DNA of 64,000 nucleotides from Halopenitus salinus (GTDB lineage Archaea > Halobacteriota > Halobacteria > Halobacteriales > Haloferacaceae), in contig NZ_JBHSXL010000009.1 in the NCBI RefSeq assembly GCF_042662125.1, positions 186,001 to 250,000 on the forward strand. The letters run 5' to 3'. The position numbers and the translations under genes were made by a program. Positions 1 to 7,163 of this stretch are shown piece after piece. Each line of letters opens with the position of its first letter. Within the stretch, counting starts at the first letter, position 1. Below the pieces are notes generated by a model. It was given only the letters and a program-made list of their open reading frames with translations. It ran no database searches and was not told the DNA's origin.

Positions 1-1
1 C

Positions 2-886
2 GGCGGCCACCTCTCACACGGCCACCCCGCGAACTTCGTGGGACAGCTCTACGACGTCGAACAGTACGAGATCGATCCCGAGACGGGGTACATCGACTAC
101 GACGCGCTCCGCGATCTGGCGGAGTCGTTCGATCCCGACGTCATCGTCTCGGGGTACTCCGCGTACCCGCGGGAGGTCGAGTGGGAGCGGATCCAGGAGG
201 CGGCCGACGAGGTCGACGCCTACCACCTCGCCGACATCGCCCACATCACGGGACTCGTGGCGGCAGGCGTCCACTCCTCGCCGGTCGGCGTCGCCGACTT
301 CGTCACCGGCTCGACCCACAAGACGATCCGGGCCGGTCGCGGCGGGATCGTCATGTGTGACGAGGAGTACGCCGATGCCATCGACAAGGCGGTCTTCCCG
401 GGCGGTCAAGGCGGCCCGCTCATGCACAACGTCGCCGGCAAGGCGGTCGGCTTCGGGGAGGCCCTCGAGCCGGAGTTCACCGAGTACGCGGAGCAGGTCG
501 TCGAGAACGCGGAGGCGCTCGGCGAGCGACTGGCCGAGCACGGTCTCTCGCTCGTCTCTGACGGAACCGACACCCACCTCGTGCTCGTCGACCTGCGGGA
601 GTCACACCCCGACCTGACCGGCGGCGATGCCGAGGACGCGCTCGCGGCGGCGAACATCGTGCTCAACGCGAACACCGTGCCCGGCGAGACCCGCTCGGCG
701 TTCAACCCCTCCGGGATCCGCGCCGGGACGGCCGCCCTCACGACCCGCGGGTTCGGCACCGAGGAGATGCGCGAGGTCGCAGACCTCATCTACCGCGTCG
801 TCGACGACCACGACTCCGAGGACGTCATCTACGAGGTCGGCGAGCGCGTCGACGAGCTGTGTGGACAGTACCCGCTGTACGAGTGA
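2..886 (+). CDS. glyA: Serine hydroxymethyltransferase, 5'-truncated by window edge
   Basis: PLP enzyme that interconverts serine and glycine while charging tetrahydrofolate with a one-carbon unit, in the cytoplasm. The visible 294 residues are the C-terminal two thirds of the family's usual ~415; the N-terminus lies before base 1, and the frame is open from base 2. The PLP-lysine segment VTGSTHKTIRAGRGG is present, as are the family signatures GGHLSHG and the late RSAFNPSGIRAGTAALTTRG. It ends with TGA at 884-886 and is followed by ~100 bp and a convergent CBS-domain gene. Identity is very secure; the start cannot be judged. Confidence 0.96.
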   Translation, partial: GGHLSHGHPANFVGQLYDVEQYEIDPETGYIDYDALRDLAESFDPDVIVSGYSAYPREVEWERIQEAADEVDAYHLADIAHITGLVAAGVHSSPVGVADFVTGSTHKTIRAGRGGIVMCDEEYADAIDKAVFPGGQGGPLMHNVAGKAVGFGEALEPEFTEYAEQVVENAEALGERLAEHGLSLVSDGTDTHLVLVDLRESHPDLTGGDAEDALAAANIVLNANTVPGETRSAFNPSGIRAGTAALTTRGFGTEEMREVADLIYRVVDDHDSEDVIYEVGERVDELCGQYPLYE

Positions 887-990
887 GCGCACGGCGACGC
901 CGTGCTACTGGCCGCAAACGGCGGTCGTTTTGACCGGCCTCGATCTCGACCGGCCTCGACCGACGGTGAGACGGCCGACTCGGACGGCGA

Positions 991-1482
991 TCACGCCAGC
1001 CGATCGTCTCTGAACGCGCGGATGACGTCCTGGCGTGCGATGATCCCCACGATCCGGCCCTCCTCGTCGACGACCGGGATCCGGTTGACGTCCGGGTCGC
1101 CCGAGAGGTGATCGAGGACGACTTCGACGTCGGTCTCCGGGGTCACCGTGACGACCGCCGTCGTCATCACCTCCGAGACGGGGCGTCCGGACTCCCGGAC
1201 GAAGTCGATTCCCGTCTCGATCTCGCTCCAGGGAACGTCGATCTGATAGGTCAGCGTGTCCACGAACGGGGGCAGACCGATCGGTATCCAGAGCGTCTCG
1301 TCCTCCGGTTCGAACAGGTCGACGAGATCGGACTCGGTGACGATGCCCAGGACGACGTCGTCATCGCCGACGACGGGGAATCCAGAGAACTCGACGCGAG
1401 CGAACCGCTTGAGCACGTCTGAGACGTCGTCGTCGGGCGAGACGGTCTGGACGTCCTCGACCATCAGATCGCGGGCCTGCAT
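991..1482 (-). CDS. Two-CBS-domain protein
   Basis: A 163-residue protein made of a tandem CBS (Bateman) module, which in this superfamily binds adenosine nucleotides and acts as an energy or ligand sensor. CBS 1 covers about residues 1-60 (MQARDLMVEDVQTVSPDD, then GFPVVGDDDVVLGIVTESDL), and CBS 2 about 100-160 (VSEVMTTAVVTVTPETDV, then RIPVVDEEGRIVGIIARQDV). The linker is an acidic, aromatic stretch with no other recognisable domain. It has no fused effector and is convergent with glyA, so its partner cannot be read from context. The ATG at 1482 is the natural start because the CBS fold begins at once. Confidence 0.85.
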   Translation of the reverse strand: MQARDLMVEDVQTVSPDDDVSDVLKRFARVEFSGFPVVGDDDVVLGIVTESDLVDLFEPEDETLWIPIGLPPFVDTLTYQIDVPWSEIETGIDFVRESGRPVSEVMTTAVVTVTPETDVEVVLDHLSGDPDVNRIPVVDEEGRIVGIIARQDVIRAFRDDRLA

Positions 1483-1601
1483 GCCGGAGGGATCGACCGC
1501 GGGGGAGGTAAGTCTTCGGCGATCGGTCTTCGAGCGGGTCGTTCCGATGTTCGACCACGTCGATCCGGCCCCTCAAGCGCTTCGAGACGCTAACGCGATC
1601 C

Positions 1602-2147
1602 ATGAGCGACGGTTACACGAGTCGCCTCGAGGAGAGTCGAGCCGAAAAGGACGAGTTCTTCGCCGAACACCCACAGTCGCCGATCCCCCCGGAGGACCGC
1701 GAATCGTTCGACGGGCTCCGATACTTCGATCCGGATCCGGACCATCGCGTCGAGGCAACGGTCCGTGTCCACGACGATCCCGAACCGGTGGAAATGGAGA
1801 CGACCGCCGGACCGAACGTCCGCTATCTCCGCGTCATGAGCTTCGAGTTCGAGCTGGACGGCGAGACGCACACGCTGTCCGCGTACCGTCAAGAGACCGA
1901 GGAGGATGCCGTGCTTTTCGTCCCGTTCCGGGACAAGACGACGGGCCAGGAGACCTACCGCCACGGGCGGTACATCGAACTCGAGCCCGAGACGGAGCCG
2001 ACCGACGGCGACCGGGTCGTCATCGACTTCAATCTCGCGTACAACCCGTTTTGTGCCTACAGCGAGACCTTCTCGTGTCCGCTCGCGCCCGAGGAGAACT
2101 GGCTCGAGACGGAGATCCGCGCCGGCGAACGAACCCTCACCGAGTGA
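1602..2147 (+). CDS. DUF1684 family protein
   Basis: A 181-residue soluble acidic protein that matches the DUF1684 family as I know it: an N-terminal helix rich in charged residues (SRLEESRAEKDEFFAEHP), a beta-rich middle (VRYLRVMSFEFELDGETHTL), and the conserved C-terminal signature DFNLAYNPFCAYSETFSCPL followed by PEENWLETEI. The function of the family is not established. The two cysteines in the C-terminal signature are its most conserved-looking feature. ATG at 1602 is the first start in frame and gives the usual length. It is single-gene, convergent with the AAA ATPase at 2163-3587 only 15 bp away. Confidence 0.8.
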   Translation: MSDGYTSRLEESRAEKDEFFAEHPQSPIPPEDRESFDGLRYFDPDPDHRVEATVRVHDDPEPVEMETTAGPNVRYLRVMSFEFELDGETHTLSAYRQETEEDAVLFVPFRDKTTGQETYRHGRYIELEPETEPTDGDRVVIDFNLAYNPFCAYSETFSCPLAPEENWLETEIRAGERTLTE

Positions 2148-2162
2148 GGATCGATCGGCCCT

Positions 2163-3587
2163 TCAGTGGTCGTGAGCGTGATCGCTGCCGTGATCGTGAG
2201 CGTCGTCGTGATCGTGAGCGTCGTCGTGGTCGGGATCGCCGCCGTGGTCGCCTCCCGCCGTCTCTCCACCGTCGCCGGCGACCGCCGCGCCCTTCCCGTC
2301 GATCATGTCCATGTTCTTCAGGTTGTCCCGCTCCTCGAAGTCGGCGACGGCCTGCATCACGTCGTCCTGTGTCAGCGTCGTCCGCTCCTCGGTGAGCGCC
2401 TGCAGGACCGCCTCACGAAGGACCATCCGGAGGTCGGAGCCGGTGAGTCCCGACGTCCGCTCTGCGACCTCCTCGGGATCGAAGTCGGCGATGTCCATCT
2501 CGCGGGTGACGATCCGGAGGATGTCGGCGCGCATCTCCCGGTCGGGCTTCGGGAAGTTGATGATCTCGTCGAACCGCCGCCAGGCGGCGGCGTCGAGCTG
2601 ATCCGGATGGTTGGTCGCGCCGATGAGGAGCACCTCGTCGCGGATGAGCGAGATGTCGTCGATCGACTTGAGCAGGGTGTTCACCGCCCGCTTTAACGCG
2701 GCGTGTTCGTCGGACCGGCGCGTCTTGGCGACCGAGTCGAACTCGTCGATGAAGAGGATACACGGCGAGAGCCGCTTTGCCACCTCGAAGGTCTTCTCGA
2801 CGTTCTTCGCCGTCTCGCCGAGGTACTGGCTCGTGATCATCGACAGCTTCACCTCGACGAACGGCAGTCCCAGCTCGTGTGCGAGGGCTCGGGAGATGGT
2901 CGTCTTGCCTGTCCCCGGCGGACCGACGAACAGGAGCTTGCCGATCTCCCGGAGGCCGATGCTGGCGAGGTACTCGCGGTGTTCGATCGCCTTGACGATC
3001 TTCGTGACCTCCCCCTCCTGGTCGGCGGTCAACACGAGGTCCTCGAGGGTCGTCTCGATCTCCTCGGGCGCCCGAACGTTGACGAGATCGAGCATCTCCG
3101 CGTCCTCGTCCTCGTCGAAGTACTCCGCCAGCAGCGCGTCGATCCAGACGCGGTCGGCGTGTATCGGTCGCGTGTTCTCGCGTGCCTCCTCGTGGGTCAC
3201 CGTCGTCTCGAGGTCCTCGCGGTCCTCGATGGCCGCGGCCAGGGTCGGGTTCGTCTCGACCCGATCGGCGTCGGCCCGCTCGTGGACCCACTCGATCGCC
3301 ATTCCGGGCTGGGTGAGCGAGATCTCCCCGGAGAAGTCCGTTCGCTGGGTGAAGAGCAGATCCGAAACCGCCTCCCAGGGGCGATCGACGCCCGTCGCCG
3401 TTCGCACGTTCTCGTCGGTCGCCTTGATCGGGCGATCGACGCCGCCCGGGCCGTCCTCGCCCGGGCGATCGCTCCAGAAGACCTCGCGGAACCGTGGCGG
3501 CAGATCGTTCTCCTCGAGGTCCCGGTCTTCCGTGTACAGATGTGTCGTCAGGACGAATTCGACCACGTCGAGGGCCGGGTCACTCAT
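2163..3587 (-). CDS. AAA-family ATPase with histidine-rich C-terminal tail
   Basis: A 474-residue single-module AAA+ ATPase. The N-terminal ~200 residues are a haloarchaeal acidic domain without a recognised fold. The AAA core has Walker A GPPGTGKT (about 222-229), Walker B ILFIDE (277-282), sensor-1 asparagine in LIGATNHP, an arginine pair in AAWRRFDE, and an AAA lid domain ending near 425. It belongs to the classic AAA group (FtsH/proteasomal-ATPase-like), but no protease domain is fused. The last ~30 residues (HDH and DHDDAHDH runs) hold nine histidines alternating with Asp, a plausible metal-binding tail. Substrate and partner are unknown. Start ATG at 3587. Confidence 0.85.
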   Translation of the reverse strand: MSDPALDVVEFVLTTHLYTEDRDLEENDLPPRFREVFWSDRPGEDGPGGVDRPIKATDENVRTATGVDRPWEAVSDLLFTQRTDFSGEISLTQPGMAIEWVHERADADRVETNPTLAAAIEDREDLETTVTHEEARENTRPIHADRVWIDALLAEYFDEDEDAEMLDLVNVRAPEEIETTLEDLVLTADQEGEVTKIVKAIEHREYLASIGLREIGKLLFVGPPGTGKTTISRALAHELGLPFVEVKLSMITSQYLGETAKNVEKTFEVAKRLSPCILFIDEFDSVAKTRRSDEHAALKRAVNTLLKSIDDISLIRDEVLLIGATNHPDQLDAAAWRRFDEIINFPKPDREMRADILRIVTREMDIADFDPEEVAERTSGLTGSDLRMVLREAVLQALTEERTTLTQDDVMQAVADFEERDNLKNMDMIDGKGAAVAGDGGETAGGDHGGDPDHDDAHDHDDAHDHGSDHAHDH

Positions 3588-3696
3588 CCCGAACTAGTTG
3601 GATCGGCCCGCGTTTAAGCGCATCGAACCACGGCGTCATCGTCGCCCGATACGTGTCCTCGTCCCATACGTGTCGTTGTCCGGGCCGCCTCGGACG

Positions 3697-4152
3697 CTAC
3701 CCGGAAAGGTCGCGCTTCGCCTGTCGAGCCCGCTCTGCCGTCCCCGCGTCGCCCTCGACGTCCGCGAGCGTCTCGACCGCCTCCATCGTTCGGATCGAGT
3801 CGTCGAGGAACGACCGGACGTCGCCGGTGTAGGCGTAGACCATGTAGTCGTCGGTCATCACGTCGACGATCCGGTCCGGTCCGAGGCCCTCCGCGCGAAG
3901 CTCCAGCAGGTACCGCGTGAACTTCCGTTCGGGACAGCCGCAGTAGGGGTTTTGATCGCAGTCGCAATCGAGGAAGTCCTCGGCGAAATCGAGCACTCGA
4001 TCGCGGGTCGCGGAGTCGAGCTCGGCGATCCCGTCGCCGGTGAAGACGAGATCGAGGGTCGCCCCGGAGAAGGCTCCACGCGGGACGTTCGCCTCCAGCT
4101 GGGAGGCGATCTGCCGGTGGTTCTTCAGGTAGATCTTGTCGGTGATGGCCAC
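3697..4152 (-). CDS. Stand-alone DUF5814 protein
   Basis: A 151-residue protein beginning VAITDKIYLKNHRQIASQL and containing a cysteine cluster FLDCDCDQNPYCGCPERKF. This is the haloarchaeal DUF5814 domain, which I know mainly as an extra domain on DEAD/DEAH-type helicases; here it stands alone. The four close cysteines suggest metal binding. The frame stays open upstream to 4539, but that extension crosses the tRNA-His gene and the hairpin at 4196-4213. I therefore choose the GTG at 4152, where family similarity begins. The role is unknown, possibly nucleic-acid related by association with the helicase family. Confidence 0.75.
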   Translation of the reverse strand: MAITDKIYLKNHRQIASQLEANVPRGAFSGATLDLVFTGDGIAELDSATRDRVLDFAEDFLDCDCDQNPYCGCPERKFTRYLLELRAEGLGPDRIVDVMTDDYMVYAYTGDVRSFLDDSIRTMEAVETLADVEGDAGTAERARQAKRDLSG

Positions 4153-4195
4153 GCGTGGAGGCGATAGGCGCCGATCGAGTAAAAGCCCGGTGGTG

Positions 4196-4213
4196 TTCCC
4201 CGTGTGCGGGGAA
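4196..4213. repeat. Isolated perfect hairpin resembling a type I-E CRISPR repeat core
   Basis: Arms TTCCCCG (4196-4202) and CGGGGAA (4207-4213) pair perfectly around a TGTG loop. With the flanking GTG in front, the site reads much like the core of type I-E CRISPR repeats (GTGTTCCCCG...CGGGG). Only one copy exists, no spacers or cas genes are visible, and typical haloarchaeal repeats are of a different (I-B) sequence. It lies between the divergent DUF5814 gene and the tRNA-His promoter, so a terminator or regulatory role is also possible. Confidence 0.5.
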
Positions 4214-4236
4214 AGCGCATGGGGACGCGGAGTCGT

Positions 4237-4247
4237 AACGTATATCA
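4237..4247 (+). promoter_or_regulatory. Probable TATA box of tRNA-His
   Basis: The AT-rich element AACGTATATCA is centred about 32 bp before the mature 5' end of tRNA-His, the spacing expected for an archaeal promoter with a very short tRNA leader. No other gene on this strand could use it. This is inferred from position and composition only. Confidence 0.5.
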
Positions 4248-4274
4248 CCTCCAACCCGATAGATGAGGATGCGT

Positions 4275-4346
4275 GTCCGGGCTGGGGTAGTGGCATCCTA
4301 CAGGCTTGTGGTGCCTGTGAGGCGGGTTCAATTCTCGCGCCCGGAC
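4275..4346 (+). tRNA. tRNA-His (anticodon GTG)
   Basis: A full cloverleaf can be drawn. The acceptor stem is TCCGGGC (4276-4282) with GCCCGGA (4339-4345). An encoded extra G(-1) at 4275 faces discriminator C73 at 4346, the hallmark of tRNA-His. The anticodon stem is CAGGC (4301-4305) with GCCTG (4313-4317), and the loop TTGTGGT carries GTG at 4308-4310. The T stem is GCGGG (4322-4326) with CTCGC (4334-4338) around loop TTCAATT. CCA is not encoded, and there is no intron. An AT-richer stretch and an HNH nuclease gene follow immediately. Confidence 0.95.
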
Positions 4347-4461
4347 CTGTAATTAATCTAATACCATATCGATTCACCCCCGATCGTGTTGTGGTTCTTC
4401 CGAAACGGTTCACTTTCACCGTCTGGTCGAGATTAATATCGGATGGGTAGATACCGATCGT

Positions 4462-5274
4462 ATGGCTCACGACTGCCCGACGTGTGATCGATCGTTCGAG
4501 AGTACACGCGGCCTCGGCGTTCACCACTCGCATGCACACGATGAACGATTACCGAACCGAACGTGTGGGAACTGCGGGGAACGATTCCACTCTCCTCACG
4601 AACGGAAATATTGTTCCGAGGAGTGTTTGCGGGCCGCGAGCCCGTACGCTGGCGAGAAGAACGGAAACTATCGGGGAGCCCGGGATGAGTCGATCTGTGA
4701 ACTGTGTGAGTCCGCCTTCGAGTATTACCCATCCGAAAAGCCCGGCCGGTTCTGTTCACGCTGCGTCGAGACGCGCCAATGGCGTGACCTTCCGGACGTA
4801 GAGGGAGAGCTGAATCCGCGGTGGAAGGGCGGGAAGCGCGAGATCGATTGTCATCATTGCGGGACCGCCATCGAGCGGTACCCTTCGGCGGTGACGGACG
4901 GGCGGAACTTCTGTTCGATCGAGTGCCGATCGAACTGGCTCTCCGAGCGGTTCGCGGGGGAGGGACACCCGAACTGGACCGGCGGTTCGGACCACAGCTA
5001 CGGACCCGGGTGGGCCGCGGTTCGGCGTCGCGCGCTCGAGCGGGACGGACACGCCTGCGTGCTCTGTGGGGCGACCCGGGCGGAGATCGGACGTAACCCC
5101 GACGTCCATCACCTGATCCCGGTGCGACTGTTCGCGGGCTCGCCTCGCCACGCGATCGCGGACGCACACCACCTCGGCAACGTTGTCTCGCTCTGTGTCG
5201 GCTGCCATCGACGCGCGGAGTACGGTCGCGTTCGCGAGGTCCGCCTCCGTGAGGCCGCCGGGCTGACCGGCTGA
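4462..5274 (+). CDS. HNH endonuclease with four N-terminal zinc fingers
   Basis: A 270-residue protein. Reading from the N-terminus there is a C2H2-like finger (CPTCDRSF...HHSHAH), then three treble-clef-like knuckles (CGNCGERF...YCSEEC; CELCESAF...FCSRC; CHHCGTAI...FCSIEC). The C-terminal HNH nuclease module runs CVLCGATRAEI, then VHHLIPV, then NVVSLCVGCHRR. This is a DNA-binding array joined to a single-strand-nicking or double-strand-cutting HNH core, as in homing-type or restriction-type nucleases; the target is unknown. It starts at ATG 4462 about 25 bp after a TATA-like GATTAATATC. It lies just downstream of tRNA-His in DNA with lower GC than its neighbours, which suggests acquisition by transfer. 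Confidence 0.85.
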   Translation: MAHDCPTCDRSFESTRGLGVHHSHAHDERLPNRTCGNCGERFHSPHERKYCSEECLRAASPYAGEKNGNYRGARDESICELCESAFEYYPSEKPGRFCSRCVETRQWRDLPDVEGELNPRWKGGKREIDCHHCGTAIERYPSAVTDGRNFCSIECRSNWLSERFAGEGHPNWTGGSDHSYGPGWAAVRRRALERDGHACVLCGATRAEIGRNPDVHHLIPVRLFAGSPRHAIADAHHLGNVVSLCVGCHRRAEYGRVREVRLREAAGLTG

Positions 5275-5455
5275 TCGTCGGCGCGACCTATCGCCTCTCG
5301 GATCGACCTATCTACCGTCGGATCGGTCGGGTGGCCGCCGGACTGATCGATCGTCGTATTCGTCGACTGATCGATGGATCGATCATTCACCGTTTGACTC
5401 TCGTATCCCTACACCTGCCAGTAGGGTTATCCCGTTTCGAGACAATTAATAGCAC

Positions 5456-6685
5456 ATGTCTGACTCGAAACCGTCGGGGACGCTCTCCGAACTCTATCGA
5501 ACGCGGATCGGAACGCCGCGGACCGACGACGAGGTGCGCGGGTACTGGCTCTTCGCCCTCGGCGTGATCCTCACGCTGTTGGGGGTCGTCGTCTACGCGT
5601 ACAGCAACGCGGTCGACTCGGCGGCCGTGAACTACACGTACCGCCAGTACGGCGTCGTCCTCAGCGGGATCGGCGCGCCGCTGGTCATGCTCGGCTCGAT
5701 CGTTCGGTTTCCGCTTCGACGGACCGCGACGACGCTCGCGTCCGTCGGCGTCGCGTTGTGTGTCATCGCGGTGGCGTGGTTCATCGCCGTCTATCCCGGC
5801 GGGTGGCAGCCGGGCGTCGGTCGCGTCGACGTGATGGGACTGTACGCGCTCGGCGTCGTGCTCATCGGACTGGCCGGGGCGGTCGTCCCGCTCGTCACCG
5901 ATCCGGTAGACGTGGCACACGCGGCGCTTCAGGAGTCCGCCGCCGAGACGTCCGCCGAGCTGGACGAGACGGAGACGGAACTCGAGGAGACCCAAACGCG
6001 CGTTCGCGAGCTCGAGGAGGAGAACGCTGCGACGACGGCACAGCTGGAAACGCTTCGGACGAGCCGGGCCCGGTTCGAGCTGTACGAGGACGCCGGCGGA
6101 AAGCACCGCTGGCGGCTCCGCCACCGGAACGGCAACGTCATCGCCGACTCCGGACAGGGATACGCCTCCCGACAGAAGTCCCAACAGGGCATGCACAGCG
6201 TCATGCGGAACGCGCTCGGGGCCGGAGTGTTGCGGATCGATCCGGAGGAGATGGCCGGCGACGAACCGGAGCCGGCCGACGCCGACGAGCCGGAGCTCGC
6301 CGTCCCCGACGAGCCGGCCGAGAGTCGGGCGAGCTTCGAGCTCTATGCGGATTCGGCCGACGAGTGGCGCTGGCGGCTTCGCCACGACAACGGCAACGTC
6401 ATCGCGGACTCGGGCGAGGGGTACGCCTCCCGTTCGAACGCGATGCGATCGATGAACCGGGTTCGCTCGCACGTCGCCGGCGCCGACTACCTGCGTATCG
6501 ACCCCGCGGCCTTCGAGCTGTATCGTGATTCTTCGGGGAAATACCGCTGGCGACTGCTCCACGAGAACGGGTCCATCCTGGCCGACTCGGGGCAGGGATA
6601 CGCCTCCCGGGCGAAGGCGCGCCAGGGCGTAGAGAGCGTTCGGTCGAACGTCGCCGACGCGGAAACCGAGGTGATCGAGGAGTGA
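5456..6685 (+). CDS. Membrane-anchored protein with three DUF1508 (YegP-like) repeats
   Basis: A 409-residue protein. Four hydrophobic segments (about residues 30-49, 64-82, 92-112 and 124-147) form a membrane domain. A coiled coil follows (about 155-202, rich in ETELEETQTRVRELEEE). Three DUF1508 units sit at about 205-252, 293-341 and 352-400, each with the motif W-R-W-R-L-R/L-H-x-N-G-N/S-x-I/L-A-D-S-G-x-G-Y-A-S-R. DUF1508 is a small beta-beta-alpha fold of unknown molecular role. The topology suggests that the repeats face one side of the membrane. The next gene carries two more units of the same family, so the pair is probably functionally linked. Confidence 0.8.
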   Translation: MSDSKPSGTLSELYRTRIGTPRTDDEVRGYWLFALGVILTLLGVVVYAYSNAVDSAAVNYTYRQYGVVLSGIGAPLVMLGSIVRFPLRRTATTLASVGVALCVIAVAWFIAVYPGGWQPGVGRVDVMGLYALGVVLIGLAGAVVPLVTDPVDVAHAALQESAAETSAELDETETELEETQTRVRELEEENAATTAQLETLRTSRARFELYEDAGGKHRWRLRHRNGNVIADSGQGYASRQKSQQGMHSVMRNALGAGVLRIDPEEMAGDEPEPADADEPELAVPDEPAESRASFELYADSADEWRWRLRHDNGNVIADSGEGYASRSNAMRSMNRVRSHVAGADYLRIDPAAFELYRDSSGKYRWRLLHENGSILADSGQGYASRAKARQGVESVRSNVADAETEVIEE

Positions 6686-6758
6686 CCCCCCTCGGTCCTC
6701 GACCGCCTCGAACGGCGAGAACAGTTATCCCCCTCGACGCCGACTTCCCGGGTGCACC

Positions 6759-7121
6759 ATGAGCGCGACCTTCGAGGTCTACGAGGACGCGGCCGACGAG
6801 TGGCGCTGGCGCCTCCGGCACCGGAACGGCAACATCATCGCCGACTCGGGGGAGGGATACGCCTCGCGGTCGGGCGTCGAGGACGCCGTCGAGCGCGCCA
6901 AGGAGTACGCCCCCGACGCCGACGTACTCGACGTCGGGGACGCGGCCTTCGAGATCTACGAGGACGCGGCCGACGAGTGGCGCTGGCGCCTCCGGCACCG
7001 AAACGGGAACGTTCTCGCCGACTCGGGAGAGGGGTACACCTCGCGGTCGGCCGCGGTCGACGCCGTCGACGGCGTCAAACGGAACGCGCCGGACGCCGAC
7101 GAGACGGAAACGGACGAGTAG
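6759..7121 (+). CDS. Small two-repeat DUF1508 (HVO_2922-like) protein
   Basis: A 120-residue soluble acidic protein made almost entirely of two DUF1508/YegP units (about residues 4-52 and 63-111). Each unit contains EDAADEWRWRLRHRNGN and a later DSGEGY(A/T)SRS. The two units share an exact 46-bp block at DNA level (6778-6823 and 6955-7000, 177 bp apart), which points to a recent internal duplication or gene conversion. It lies 73 bp after the membrane protein with three such units and 42 bp before the large sensor-regulator. The molecular role of the fold is not known. Confidence 0.85.
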   Translation: MSATFEVYEDAADEWRWRLRHRNGNIIADSGEGYASRSGVEDAVERAKEYAPDADVLDVGDAAFEIYEDAADEWRWRLRHRNGNVLADSGEGYTSRSAAVDAVDGVKRNAPDADETETDE

Positions 7122-7163
7122 TTCCCGTCCGGAGTCTTGAACCGTCTCGGGGATCGATCCCCG

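Noticed and set aside
4196..4213. Calling a CRISPR array from the I-E-like hairpin
   Set aside because: Only one copy is present with no spacer-repeat periodicity and no cas genes, so it is reported as a hairpin only.
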